Assembly: GCF_030035675.1 (NCBI RefSeq)
Contig: NC_084480.1
Location: 130,212,738-130,276,737, forward strand
Source of the DNA: Rhineura floridana
Taxonomy: Eukaryota; Chordata; Lepidosauria; Squamata; Rhineuridae
Direction: 5' to 3'
DNA length: 64,000 nucleotides
Position 1 is the first letter of the stretch, and every line of letters starts with the position of its first letter. Below, in pieces: positions 45,901 through 52,293 of this stretch. Under the pieces are notes generated by a model. The model did no database searches and was not told the origin of the DNA. It was given only the letters and a program-made list of their open reading frames with translations. The position numbers were made by a program, and so were the translations under genes.

Positions 45901-48900
45901 AAGGTTCAGAAGAGGGCAGCCAGAATGATCAAGGGGATGGAGCAACTCCCTTATGAGGAAAGGTTGCAGCATTTGGGGCTTTTTAGTTTAGAGAAAAGGC
46001 GGGTCAGAGGAGACATGATAGAAGTGTATAAAATTATGCATGGCATTGAGAAAGTGGATAGAGAAAAGTTCTTCTCCCTCTCTCATAATACTAGAACTCG
46101 TGGACATTCAGAGAAGCAGGCTCTTCTTATGTTTTTATGTTCTTATGTTCAGATAAATACGGACCACTATTTAGCAAGTGGTAATTGTTTTCAAGGTAAT
46201 TTACCTTGTTGCGTACCTGACCCCTTCTTAAGCCAGTCATTCATTCTGCCAAGTAGCAAGGAGAGCTTTGCCATACTTACACATCACACCTAAAAACATT
46301 GAGGGGGGATCCCCAATGGTAATCTGTACTCAGCCATAGAAATCACTTTATGTATGTTGAATTTGAACTGCAGCCATGGGTAGAGACACACTTACTGTTG
46401 TGCCGGTTCCAGTGTGTCTTCACCTCTGTTTTCTGAAACTGGGGGCATGCTAGTCTGCCCCCTTTTACTCTAAAACCTGGTCGGATCAGCTCAAGTGCTT
46501 TCTTTAAAATTGGCTTCAGACAGATTTCACATCTGATTGGTAGATCAACCCACCACTCCAGTGGTACCGTTGCCACTCCAGTATAAATAAAAACACTTTG
46601 CTGTAGGCAACTAGTGTGACAACTCTTTGCTGTGGACAGTCCTGAAATGTCTGAAGTCAGCAGCTATGTCCAGCTGAGGACAGAAACTGAGCCAGAAAAA
46701 CTGTTCTCGCTGCTTTTGCAGTGACTAGCGTGCCCACTGCCTATGTCTGGAATCAGGGGGCCATGTTTTATTCACTTGAGTTGCTTCCTGTCTCTAGCCA
46801 GATGTTTATCCTGGAAACTGTTGGGCTTTTCAAGGCTCTGAGGGCCAAGTGGTAATTAATCTGCCTGAAAAAATCCAGCCGACTGCTATTACAGTTCAGC
46901 ATATCTCCAAAGCAATCTCTCCTTCCAAAGGCGTCAGCAGTGCCTTGAAGGACTTCTTGGTTTTTGTGAGTACTGATATTGAATTCAACATTACATTGGT
47001 ACATCTGCTCCTCTAAGATATACCCAGAGAGCTCCGGTCTAACGGGAGGAGGTAGAAGGGCTACTCCGCACTTTTTATTGAGGCAGTCCAGATGTGCAGG
47101 GCGCTTCCCTCAGAGGTCCACAGGTTAAAGAGGATTGGCACAAGCCACACAGTCAGGCTCAACCAGGACTTGGGAGCATCAGAGGAACAGTCAGAACACT
47201 GGTCCATCTAGCTCAGTATTGTATATGCCTGGGGCGGGGAACCCTTTCAGCCCGAGGGCCACATTCCCTTCTGGGCAAGCTTCTAGGGTCTCCATGCCAA
47301 CAGTAGGCAGAGCCAAAGGGGAAAGTGGGCAGAGCAATGAATGTAAATGTTCTCTTTCTACAGTAGGCTAGTTTATGCGCATACTCTCACACCCCTCCCT
47401 GTCCTCCACCCAGGGAAACAAAGAGGCACTATCAGAGTTCAAGGGCACATCCCAGTCAGGCAAAAGCACTTGAGGAGGGTGCAGAGCAGGGCCATCGAAT
47501 GGTGTACTCTGGGGATACAGGGTGTGGCCTGGGAAGAGTCCAGGGGGGCATATTTGGCTCTCAGGCATGAGGTTCCCCATCCCTGGGCCAGACCCATGGC
47601 TGCAATCCACTCTGCCTCTGCAATGACTTCCTCCTGTGCTGTCTTAACAAAGAAGTGTTTCCTAGACTCTTTTTAGGCAGTGCTCTGTCTTTTGGTTCAA
47701 AATCTCTGTCACTGATTCCAGCTTTTCCTCCCTGCTCCCGCTTTCAATTTTAGGGACTAGAGGATGAAACACGAGAAGAAACTCTACTTGGAAAATTCAT
47801 GTATGACATTGAGAAAGAAGCCATTCAGACCTTCCAACTAAAGGTACCCTAAGAATCAGAGCAATGGGGTAGCAAAGCTGAAGAGCCCCATTTGGGATGG
47901 GTTGTCCTGAGAGAGGTAATAGGGATGGTTTGTCTTCACATGCAGGTGCAGTTGCTCCACTACCTCCTAGGGGCTGGACCTGTTTTAATGCAACATTCAG
48001 GTTCAGTGGATTAAGGCAGCACATGACTAGTCAGGGTCCCCGAACCCGGACTTGATCTTCACAGAGATGTCTCATCACTGTAAGCCCCATAGCACAAGCT
48101 GATTCCTGCAAACTGATTAGGGATGACCTAGTTGGAAAGAACTCTTGGGGTTTTTTTTCACAGCCTTACAAAAAAGGGGGGCAATGGGGCATTTGTGGTG
48201 TCTGAGTATTTTTTGCAGCCCTGCCCCTCTCCTGGAAGGCACTGCAGGTGATCAGCAATGTTGTCTCTGTGCCTACCATCTTGCTGGTGCTCTTATGTGA
48301 AAATAATGTCACTCGGACATAGAGACAGCATGAGGAGCCCAAGGAAATAATGGATGAGCCATTTCCATTATTGTAAGGGGCTAAAATGGAAAGGGGGTGC
48401 CCTATGACACTCTTGTGCATCTTTTTTTTTACTTTATAAAATGTACATCTCGCCTCTAATCCCACAGGGTCTCAGGGTAGGTTGCAACAATTTAAAACAC
48501 AATAAAACAAAATCTAAAAATGCAACCATCCTCCATCAATGTGTCAGCCAATATAGCCATGTAACTCAGTGCACAAACATATCTCTCTCAGGCACATAGT
48601 GGCCTGGTGGAAGAGGAGAGTCTTGAGCTGGTGCTTAAAAAATAATCAAGTCTGGCACCAGATGAAGCTCAGAGAGGAGAGTGGGCCATAGCTGGGGTGC
48701 TACTGCCAACAGAGATGCCAACAGATTTTGTCTTGAGCGATGGAGTGGACTGCATGGGCACCACAATTATACCAGATCTTTCTTCATCCACAAGCACTGC
48801 TCTCGCCCCCTCCATCACACACACTTGAAGTGCTCTCAGCATGAGATGCTCCCTTGTCTCTAAGGGTGATTTGAGACTGTCACTATTTTGGGGCAGGATT

Positions 48901-51900
48901 CAATCACATCCTGGCAAATTCATGCAGCACAATTAAAGTTGATTAGGAGCTCTAGCACAACAAACCCATTTTCCCTCAAATGTGGATGTTTTGCTGTTAG
49001 GAAATTGACAAGGAAATGCACTGGAAAGTGTGGAATAACAATTGCTTGACTCAATTATGTCTTCTAACTTTCCTGCAAATGTTGTGCAAACAAATCAGGA
49101 TGAATGCTCAATAAACAGGTAGGTGGAAGTGATCTAAGATTGGTGACAACAGTGAGCAAACAAGAAGCATGACAGGAATTACCACTGAAGAAGTACTTCT
49201 TGTTTGGGATTTACTAATACCATCACTGATTCAGCACAATGATAGCTTGCCCTCTTACCCTGATTTTGCAGGTCCATCTGGAGATGCAATGATTGGAATG
49301 GAGTCTGTCCAGCCAAATATGTGTTGTGTAGATGATGAATGATGTTTTGATTTAGAGCACCAATCACCAGCAAACACCATGTTTGTGTTGAAGTGCTACT
49401 AGAGATCCTAAACTTAGGGAAGGTTTTTCTGCTCCCAATGCAAATACTACATTATTAGCTGTTGCAGACAGACATTTCAAACCACCAACATGCTTGAAAA
49501 TATTGCTGCTGGATCTATAGGAAAAAAGGTGTAACTGTTTGTGCACAGTGGTACATAATTACAAAACCAGACACAATGAACACCAGCGATTCAATATGCT
49601 TTATACTGCTTAGAGAGGTTGTGATTTTGAACTGAGAGCATGATGTGCAATTGTGGATTATAATACTTATTACAATCAACAATGACTTGGACCAGAATTA
49701 TGAAAATAGCATTACTTTACCTTTTTCTGTGGATAAGAGTCCCACATACCCAAATATGTAATGTTCTGTATATAGGAAGCTGGAAATACCATCAAAAATA
49801 AGGGGATATGACAGTCCAACAGAAACAATGGTTTTCAAAAAGAGAACTCTTTTAAACATTAACTCCTTTTTTTTTTTTCCAATAATTTTTATTCAGATTT
49901 TCATAAAACATACAAGACAAAATCATAAAACATTCAAAGACAAAAAACAAAATCAAAAATAGTTAAACAAAAAGAAAAAAAGAAAAAAAAAACAAAAATA
50001 AAAAATAAAGAGTAAAATATTGACTTCCCATTTGTCAAAGATCAAATCAGTTATAAGTCTATAATATATAACAATCCTGTCTCTTAAGTCATATTATAAA
50101 ATCACTTTCCTCCAGTAGTTATCTTACTTAATCATCAAATCTCATAAACATTACTTTATTCTTTCCACAAAAAGTCAAAGAGAGGTTTCAATTCTTTAAG
50201 AAATATATCTATCAATTTTTTTTTCCAGATAAGCATATCGATTAATCCATCTCATTACTAATTATGATAATCTTATTGTCATAACCATAGTCAAAATAAA
50301 CATTTCAATTAATCCATCACATCAGAATCTGTTAGGTTCAATAATTTCAGTAGCCATTGTTCTATTATCTCTATTAGTTCCATTTTCCATCTTCCATCTT
50401 CAGTAGTCTTGTTAAGTCCAGTAATTTCAATATCCAATCTTCCATTATCAGTATTCCATAATAATCTTGCTGTCAAAGCCATAGTCATATAGTAAGAGTC
50501 TGATGGGGATTACCTCTATCCCAAATATTTTCTTGCCATCCATTCTGAATAGGTTGCTGAAATACTGCTGTAAAATCATATCTCTGTTCTTTTTTTCAAA
50601 ATACACTGGGTCATCTCTTAAAAGTTTTTCCATTGTCACATGGCTGCAGATAATTCCATAGATTTTCTCTATATTGGGCTCCATCACATCATTCCAGTCC
50701 AGAAGATTATCCATGCCATTGATAACTTTATCTCTAGAATCTTCATTCATTTCTTCAGAGATAACATTGAGTTCCAAACAATAGATTTTATTTCTAAAGT
50801 CCATAGACTCCAAATCTTGTTCCTGTTCCACGTTGGTTCCAATCTCCGGGATCTCCTCTCTCACAGGGACCCCTATTCCAGTCTCCAGGGTCGCCTCTCT
50901 CACAGGGACCCCTGTTCCAATCTCCGGGGTCTCCTCTCTCACAGGGACCCCTTCCAGGGTCACCTCTCTCACAGGGACCCTTATATCTTTAATCTCCTGC
51001 TTCATTTTACTCAATTCAATTTTCATTATCTCAATCTCATCCATTATTTTCTGAAACATAGTTATTTCCAGATTTTCAGCCACTTTCTTAATTGCCATTT
51101 TAAAAGAAAAATATAGGAAAACCACTTCTTATTTCAGCAACAATTGGGTTAATACTCCAAACTTGGTGACATCACAGTATAAACAGAGCAGACAGCCTTA
51201 TCTCTCCAATAGTTAAGTAAACAAAATGCAGTTCCCAGGATCGAAACAATTAATGGCAATCGTCAAGAAACAGATTCGTCAAAATAAAATAGACCAAAAA
51301 GAGAGTAGTCTCAAAACAGTATAATATTTTTCAAAATAAAAATCTGGAATAGAAATCCCTCTTCTGTGTATATCTTTAGAATGCAAATCCAGGACAGCTT
51401 TTTGCAACAAAAACAGAGATAAGCTATTAATTAGTGCGTAGCAGAGAGAAGTTATGGCTCCCCAGTGAGATGTCAAAAACTGATCAATCTGGCAAATCTC
51501 TTTTAAACAGCAACAATTTAAGTCAAGTAAAAGAAAAATATAGAAAGAAGGGTGCTTGCCTGTTAATGCGTTCTCTCTTAGAAGATAAGGTGAACGTTCG
51601 CTTTATCAGATAGAGCTTGCTGTTAAAAATCCGTCCCACCTCCGTCGGCTGGACCTCGTCCCATAAATTAATGAGATCTGGTCGTCCCAACAAAAATAGG
51701 CTTTGAGGTTAATCTCTTCGTTTCTCCCTACCCGGGAGAAGTTTAATCAGTCAAAAAAAAAAGAAAAAACTGACTGATATATCTGAATAAGCTTCTTTTG
51801 AGGCAGGAGCCCGTCTCAAAAGCAGGCACAGGCTAAGTCACCCTTCCCGGAAGTCTTTTAAACATTAACTCCTGAACATATGCAACAGTGGAACCTCTGA

Positions 51901-52259
51901 GCACTGCAAAGGATTCTGGTGTTTGGTCTAGACTTGAAGGCACTGTCCACATGCAGCAGGGACTGGGCCTCTTAAAGCTCACTGTCAGCCTTCATAAACT
52001 GGGAATGTGCCTCTTGGGGAATTTTTTTAAAATCTGCGACTTGAACAGTTCAAGATAATGACTGAAGTACTAGTGAAGCACAGAGAAGTTTTACAGATTG
52101 TTTTTATTTTGTTCTTTTTCTACATTTCAGAACGAGTATTCAAAACAGTTTCTGCATGTAAAATTCAAGGTGCAGAGCAATTGGGGCAACTCAGAGTTCA
52201 CCTGCATTTATCGAGTCAGGGTGCATGGGAAGATGGTCAACAACTTGCCCATTGGATGA
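24788..52259 (+). CDS. SPAG4-like: SUN-domain protein, SPAG4 (SUN4)-like; 12 coding exons
   Basis: SUN proteins span the inner nuclear membrane and bind KASH proteins of the outer membrane, forming LINC bridges to the cytoskeleton; SPAG4/SUN4 acts in spermatid head shaping. Coding exons join in phase with no stop: 24788-24912, 28093-28190, 33086-33170, 35091-35161, 37956-38011, 38745-38785, 39258-39417, 41620-41704, 43964-44079, 46798-46965, 47754-47843, 52131-52259, giving 407 residues (human SPAG4 about 437). Residues 1-75 are Ser-rich, 80-101 and 114-136 are hydrophobic, 146-205 are coiled coil and about 235-402 form the SUN domain, with PDVYPGNCWAFQG and FTCIYRVRVHG carrying the paired cysteines (287, 390). 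IEKEAIQTFQLKN and YRVRVHG favour SPAG4 over SUN1, SUN2, SUN3 or SUN5. AATAAA lies at 52,288. Orthology is inferred: human SPAG4 is on 20q, not beside NDUFB6. Confidence 0.9.
25255..25740 (+). mobile_element. LINE endonuclease-domain fragment
   Basis: The translation LIQVNVYILPCSKKSAVDNI, LESLHPTAIFITAGNFNARM matches the AP-endonuclease domain of LINE ORF2 ((L)NVY(I/L)PP and GDFNAR boxes; here GNFNAR). It lies in intron 1 of the SPAG4-like gene. The frame stays open for 143 codons; the clade is not assigned. Confidence 0.7.
26460..26680 (-). mobile_element. tRNA-derived SINE (MIR/CORE-like or Sauria-related)
   Basis: The minus strand begins AAGGCAGTGTGGTGTAGTGA, TTAGGGCGTTGGACTAGCAC and passes GAAGCTCACTGGGTGACCTT to a CAGGGTTGTTGCATGGC tail. 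A C run lies at 26,621-26,629. The head resembles that of the SINE at 11,692; the tail differs. Confidence 0.65.
27005..27130 (-). mobile_element. LINE 3' tail
   Basis: TTTATTTGTTTAAGACATTTATGTACCAC followed by A-rich text reads as a reversed LINE end in intron 1. It is short and decayed. Confidence 0.4.
28093..28190 (+). CDS. SPAG4-like: SPAG4-like exon 2 (residues 42-75)
   Basis: It has acceptor TTCTTCTTTTAG and donor GTAAGT. It codes for SWYLRNSMGNCPRSSTTSSS and an acidic end, in the nucleoplasmic N-terminal region. Low complexity gives little homology, so support is from phase and strong splice sites. Confidence 0.75.
28204..29190 (-). mobile_element. L2-clade LINE, internally deleted
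   Basis: The minus strand carries reverse transcriptase remnants (RDSCRHA after a GKV-like stretch), then LYFNVLYVELPLRVAQKLQL, LKELHRLPVCYWLKLKVLPL, and the end equivalent to VVAPALWNALP with a 3' tail. Many stops and a large internal deletion mark an old copy. It follows exon 2 by only 13 bp. Confidence 0.75.
29725..29893. mobile_element. Rearranged L2: inverted tail joined to ORF2 end
   Basis: A minus-oriented L2 tail (to CCCAGGGTGGCA, 29,725-29,801) is joined to plus-oriented ORF2 end text (FFTVAEAPTWWVALPRELPR). This is the same arrangement, with the same junction word GGGTGGCA, as at 17,156-17,370. Confidence 0.55.
30482..31421 (-). mobile_element. CR1-clade LINE, 5' truncated
   Basis: The minus strand holds the last 175 codons of CR1 ORF2 (HLEYCVQFWSPHLKKDIIEL, MATSLDGFKRRLDKFMEDRA), the 3' UTR and the tail (AAGAACATAAGAACATAAG on the plus strand). 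An extra codon pair gives FRTDKRKYFF where the other copies have FRKYFF. It is truncated at 31,421 against a (TTTA)n LINE tail. Confidence 0.93.
31422..31560 (-). mobile_element. LINE 3' tail with (TTTA)n
   Basis: A TTTATTTA run is followed by AAATTTATATGCTGCTTGAT and by ACAAAGCATCTAAGAGGTTT, ending in A-rich text: a reversed LINE end lying next to the CR1. Confidence 0.6.
31745..31845. mobile_element. Short palindromic MITE, decayed
   Basis: GCATAATCCTATACATTTTG and the inverted GTGTGTATAAGATTGCAAC enclose CCCACTGTGTACAATGGGG. It belongs to the family of 10,554-10,646. Confidence 0.45.
33086..33170 (+). CDS. SPAG4-like: SPAG4-like exon 3, first hydrophobic segment
   Basis: Acceptor CTTTCCCCCCAG, donor AAG|GTAAGT. 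In the phase set by exon 2 it reads SICNIPSFMIVTIICLLESL and LKACIYV, matching in place the first hydrophobic stretch of SPAG4 (LFQGLSVLLSLAGDVLVSMY). Another frame is also open, so phase decides the reading. Confidence 0.85.
34000..34066 (-). mobile_element. L2 3' tail
   Basis: TTTATTAATTAAATGTATATCCCACCCTTCCTCCCAG is the reversed L2 end in intron 3. Confidence 0.55.
34068..34282 (-). mobile_element. CR1 3' end, second subfamily
   Basis: AGAATCATAGAATCATAGAG, GGGGCCTTGTAGGCCATCGAG and TCCAACCCCCTGCTCACAGC match the classic CR1 3' UTR with its ATTCTATG tail repeat. The tail differs from the TTATGTTC of the other CR1 copies. A short duplication (CTTACTGTCAAGG) lies at its 5' edge. Confidence 0.85.
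34424..34640. mobile_element. hAT-like palindromic element
   Basis: Left arm CACACCATACATTTAAAGCAC and right arm GTGCTTTAAATGTGTGCTGG pair, as do CCTGGGAACTGTGGTTTTC and ACAGTTCCCATTATTC. About 215 bp, non-coding. Confidence 0.65.
35091..35161 (+). CDS. SPAG4-like: SPAG4-like exon 4, start of the transmembrane helix
   Basis: Acceptor TTTCTTCTCCAG, donor GTGAGT. It codes for DQITMTNFKKALKFLSIAVP and IVC; the helix continues into exon 5. Confidence 0.85.
35440..35880. mobile_element. Dispersed non-autonomous repeat
   Basis: GTAGTATAGTGGCAGATTCAG at the left and CTGGGACCCGGCTCCCAAAA near the right recur at 7145, 9520 and, inverted, 43,075-43,490. Inside, AGCCAATCAGCATGAAAGGG repeats with variations. 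No open frame. Confidence 0.5.
36855..37140. mobile_element. hAT-like element fragment
   Basis: GTGAGGAGCCTCAGGCCTTGG, TTTTTCCAAGCTGAAATGTA and GTGTGTGTAGAAACCTCTGG recur at 62,396-62,745, where both ends are clearer. The matching right end here is displaced to 37,590-37,730. Confidence 0.5.
37141..37589. other. Decayed sequence between the two hAT parts
   Basis: AAGGGCTCATCCATACTTCTG resembles the TIR at 17,787, so another DNA element may sit here. No exon is supported. Confidence 0.3.
37590..37730. mobile_element. hAT-like element, right end
   Basis: TCTCTGGCCATGCCCACCACT, TGCAGTTGCCAGAAGATTGC and CCTCAAGCTGAAAAATGTTC match the right part of 62,396-62,745. Confidence 0.5.
37956..38011 (+). 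CDS. SPAG4-like: SPAG4-like exon 5, end of the transmembrane helix
   Basis: Acceptor GATTTCTCATAG, donor AAG|GTGAGC. It codes for AIYCSCLCMKFSDGLSSK and changes phase from 1 to 0, which the next exon requires. It is too short to be seen by open reading frame length alone. Confidence 0.8.
38302..38655. mobile_element. hAT-like non-autonomous element
   Basis: AACAGGAGTTCCCAAACTAGC and the inverted CAGTTTGGGAATCACAGACC are the ends. GGTCTGCAAGTTTCATTCAGG and GAAAAATCATGAAGTGGTC recur at 61,795-61,990. It sits in intron 5. Confidence 0.6.
38745..38785 (+). CDS. SPAG4-like: SPAG4-like exon 6, coiled coil start
   Basis: A 41 bp exon with acceptor GTTTTTTATAG and donor GTAAGA. It codes for ELAQRYETELKSL, a heptad-like segment corresponding to LSEYHERVRSQGQQL in SPAG4. 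Confidence 0.8.
38965..39040. mobile_element. Short palindromic MITE, decayed
   Basis: CTGGGTATAAACCCCACTGAA and GATGGGGCTTATGTCGGGGT form a foldback of the 10,554 family in intron 6. Confidence 0.4.
39258..39417 (+). CDS. SPAG4-like: SPAG4-like exon 7, coiled coil
   Basis: Acceptor TTTTCATCTCAAG, donor GAT|GTAGGG (weak). It codes for KSQNLLEEQINEIQGLKKET and DRLRAEINSINEGIMRSVKE, a strong heptad pattern of the luminal trimerising coiled coil. Confidence 0.88.
40610..40748. mobile_element. hAT-type MITE with 8 bp target duplication
   Basis: CAGCCTTCCCCAATCTGGTA and GTTGGGGAAAGCTG are the ends. The flanks TTCTAAGC (40,602-40,609) and CTCTAAGC (40,749-40,756) match at 7 of 8 bases. The right arm has GGGAGTTGTAGTCC. 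Confidence 0.85.
41620..41704 (+). CDS. SPAG4-like: SPAG4-like exon 8, SUN-domain entry
   Basis: Acceptor CCCCTTCACAG, donor ATAG|GTAATG. It codes for AVKKIYEDHVQMADWAQKTI; the (M)ADWA(L)xSxG motif opens SUN domains of the SUN3/4/5 group. Confidence 0.92.
41795..41881. mobile_element. Short palindromic MITE, decayed
   Basis: TTGCTATCCTTAGAAGTAAG, TTGAAATCAATGGAACTTGC and GCGTAGGATTGGGATG form a foldback of the 10,554 family; it abuts the SINE that follows. Confidence 0.45.
41882..42024 (+). mobile_element. tRNA-Ala-derived SINE
   Basis: GGTTAAATCCCTGGCATC is B-box-like and the body GGAGAGCTGCTGCCAGTCAG, GCCTAGATGGGCTG and GAGGCAGCTTCCTATGTTC matches the copy at 56,950. The tRNA head is truncated. 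Confidence 0.65.
42130..42545. mobile_element. TAGGGAT-type DNA element, inverted relative of 4680-5204
   Basis: GGCTTGCAAAAATGTGTACAT, AATTTGCACTAAAATGCTGG and AGAATTTTCATGAGGATTTT are reversed copies of text at 4750-4880. The right end reads CCATCCCTAGTG. Confidence 0.55.
42838..43860 (+). mobile_element. Old CR1 copy with nested repeat
   Basis: CTGTACAGTTCTGGGTTCC, GGATACTATAGAGTTGAAAA and GAGGCTTTTTAGTTTAGAAG, then after an insertion GATTCAGAACAGACAAAAG and CTTATGTTCTTATGTG, follow CR1 ORF2 and its tail with many changes. It is clearly older than the other copies. The inserted block is 43,075-43,490. Confidence 0.85.
43075..43490. mobile_element. Dispersed repeat nested in CR1
   Basis: AGCCAATCAGCATGGAAGGGG, GTTAGCCACTGAGAA-like text and GGGAGCAGGGTCCCAGCAGG show it as a reversed relative of 35,440-35,880. 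It splits CR1 between GAAGCTGAAC and AGTGGAAGATTC. Confidence 0.55.
43964..44079 (+). CDS. SPAG4-like: SPAG4-like exon 9, KASH-lid region
   Basis: Acceptor TCTTCTTTAAG, donor CAG|GTACAG. It codes for ATIDKDRTSNSYEPENLKNC and WFRSLFVSSANPPDTILQ. The lid that covers the KASH peptide in SUN2 falls here. Where SUN1 and SUN2 have the cysteine that can bond to KASH (RCSETYE in SUN2), this protein has Thr 249. Confidence 0.93.
44090..44495. other. GC-rich stretch of unknown origin in intron 9
   Basis: About 400 bp rich in C and G, right after the exon 9 donor, with imperfect repeats (GCCACTGTGGCCATTGAG, GCCACTGAGATCCAGGCTG). It is open in several frames on both strands, which I take as composition. 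It ends with a perfect TGACGTCA at 44,474-44,481. It may be the 5' region of an unidentified retroelement. Confidence 0.4.
44646..46150 (+). mobile_element. CR1-clade LINE with intact reverse transcriptase frame
   Basis: A 533-codon open frame (44,692-46,293) covers all reverse transcriptase boxes: PGLDGIHPRVLKELK, VANVTPIFKKGSRGDPGNYR, DIVYLDFQKAFDKVPHQ, GVPQGSVLGPVLFNLFINDL and the catalytic KFADDTKLF. The endonuclease and 5' parts are missing, and a deletion of several hundred bases joins ACATTCAGAGAAGC to the tail CTTCTTATG, removing the ORF2 end and 3' UTR. It is a dead but young copy in intron 9. Confidence 0.93.
46325..46625 (-). mobile_element. Non-autonomous repeat, inverted partner of 52,930-53,195
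   Basis: The minus strand runs CACACTAGTTGCCTACAGC, GTGGTGGGTTGATCTACC, GACCAGGTTTTAGAGTAAAA and AAGTGTGTCTCTACCC, the same order as at 52,930-53,195 on the plus strand. Non-coding; family not recognised. Confidence 0.6.
46798..46965 (+). CDS. SPAG4-like: SPAG4-like exon 10, SUN-domain core
   Basis: Acceptor CTGTCTCTAG, donor TTT|GTGAGT. It codes for PDVYPGNCWAFQGSEGQVVI, NLPEKIQPTAITVQHISKAI and SPSKGVSSALKDFLVF, the most conserved part of the family. Confidence 0.97.
47228..47590. mobile_element. hAT-like element
   Basis: CCTGGGGCGGGGAACCC at the left and GAGGTTCCCCATCCCTGGG at the right are inverted ends in intron 10. The inside has no gene. Confidence 0.6.
47754..47843 (+). CDS. SPAG4-like: SPAG4-like exon 11
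   Basis: Acceptor TTTCAATTTTAG, donor AAG|GTACCC. It codes for GLEDETREETLLGKFMYDIE and KEAIQTFQLK; human SPAG4 has LGKFTFDVEKSEIQTFHLQN here. Confidence 0.96.
48425..48745 (-). mobile_element. LINE 3' UTR-like sequence, clade unassigned
   Basis: T-rich start, ACATCTCGCCTCTAATCCC and AGGGTAGGTTGCAACAATTT, then GAGTCTTGAGCTGGTGCTTA. On the minus strand this is a 3' region ending in an A-rich tail. Confidence 0.5.
49848..49866. repeat. Target-site duplication, left copy
   Basis: TCTTTTAAACATTAACTCC, identical to 51,854-51,872, flanks the L1-derived insertion. Confidence 0.95.
49867..51853 (-). mobile_element. L1-derived element with ORF1 only (half-L1)
   Basis: Minus strand, 5' to 3': a leader of about 730 bp (51,853-51,126), an ORF1-like frame, an A-rich 3' region of about 580 bp containing TGAATAAAAATTATT, and a poly(A) tail at 49,867-49,879. 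A perfect 19 bp target duplication flanks it, showing one complete L1-type retrotransposition. There is no ORF2 (endonuclease or reverse transcriptase) and no visible scar. It resembles in layout the HAL1 elements of mammals, which carry only ORF1 and depend on L1. It sits antisense in intron 11. Confidence 0.85.
50448..51098 (-). CDS. L1 ORF1-like protein with VPVRE repeats
   Basis: 216 residues from MAIKKVAENLEITMFQKIMD; an in-frame ATG 27 bases earlier (51,125) would add nine. Residues 1-40 form a heptad-like coiled coil. Residues 40-95 hold four imperfect repeats (VPVREVTLEG, VPVREETPEIGTG, VPVREATLETGIG, VPVREEIPEIGTN). The C-terminal part (DFRNKIYCLELNVISEEMNE, MEPNIEKIYGI) resembles the start of the L1 ORF1 RRM region (RxxGIPEExNED). 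The usual basic C-terminal domain is short. The frame is open, unusual for a lone copy. Function as a nucleic-acid chaperone is inferred from L1. Confidence 0.65.
   Translation of the reverse strand: MAIKKVAENLEITMFQKIMDEIEIMKIELSKMKQEIKDIRVPVREVTLEGVPVREETPEIGTGVPVREATLETGIGVPVREEIPEIGTNVEQEQDLESMDFRNKIYCLELNVISEEMNEDSRDKVINGMDNLLDWNDVMEPNIEKIYGIICSHVTMEKLLRDDPVYFEKKNRDMILQQYFSNLFRMDGKKIFGIEVIPIRLLLYDYGFDSKIIMEY
51854..51872. repeat. Target-site duplication, right copy
   Basis: Identical to 49,848-49,866. Confidence 0.95.
52131..52259 (+). CDS. SPAG4-like: SPAG4-like exon 12 and stop
   Basis: Acceptor TTTCTACATTTCAG. It codes for NEYSKQFLHVKFKVQSNWGN, SEFTCIYRVRVHGKMVNNLP and IG, then TGA at 52,257-52,259. 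SNWG(N/H)xxxTC(I/L)YR(V/F)R(V/A)HG is the C-terminal SUN signature. Confidence 0.97.
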   Translation, partial: NEYSKQFLHVKFKVQSNWGNSEFTCIYRVRVHGKMVNNLPIG

Positions 52260-52287
52260 AGGCTGGGGGTGAAAATCTTGCAAGATG

Positions 52288-52293
52288 AATAAA
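52288..52293 (+). terminator. SPAG4-like: AATAAA polyadenylation signal of the SPAG4-like gene
   Basis: AATAAA lies 29 bases after the stop codon, implying a very short 3' UTR. Confidence 0.6.

Noticed and set aside
50640-51116. 158-codon plus-strand frame with HRDP repeats
   Set aside because: It is the reverse strand of the L1 ORF1-like frame and its VPVRE repeats.
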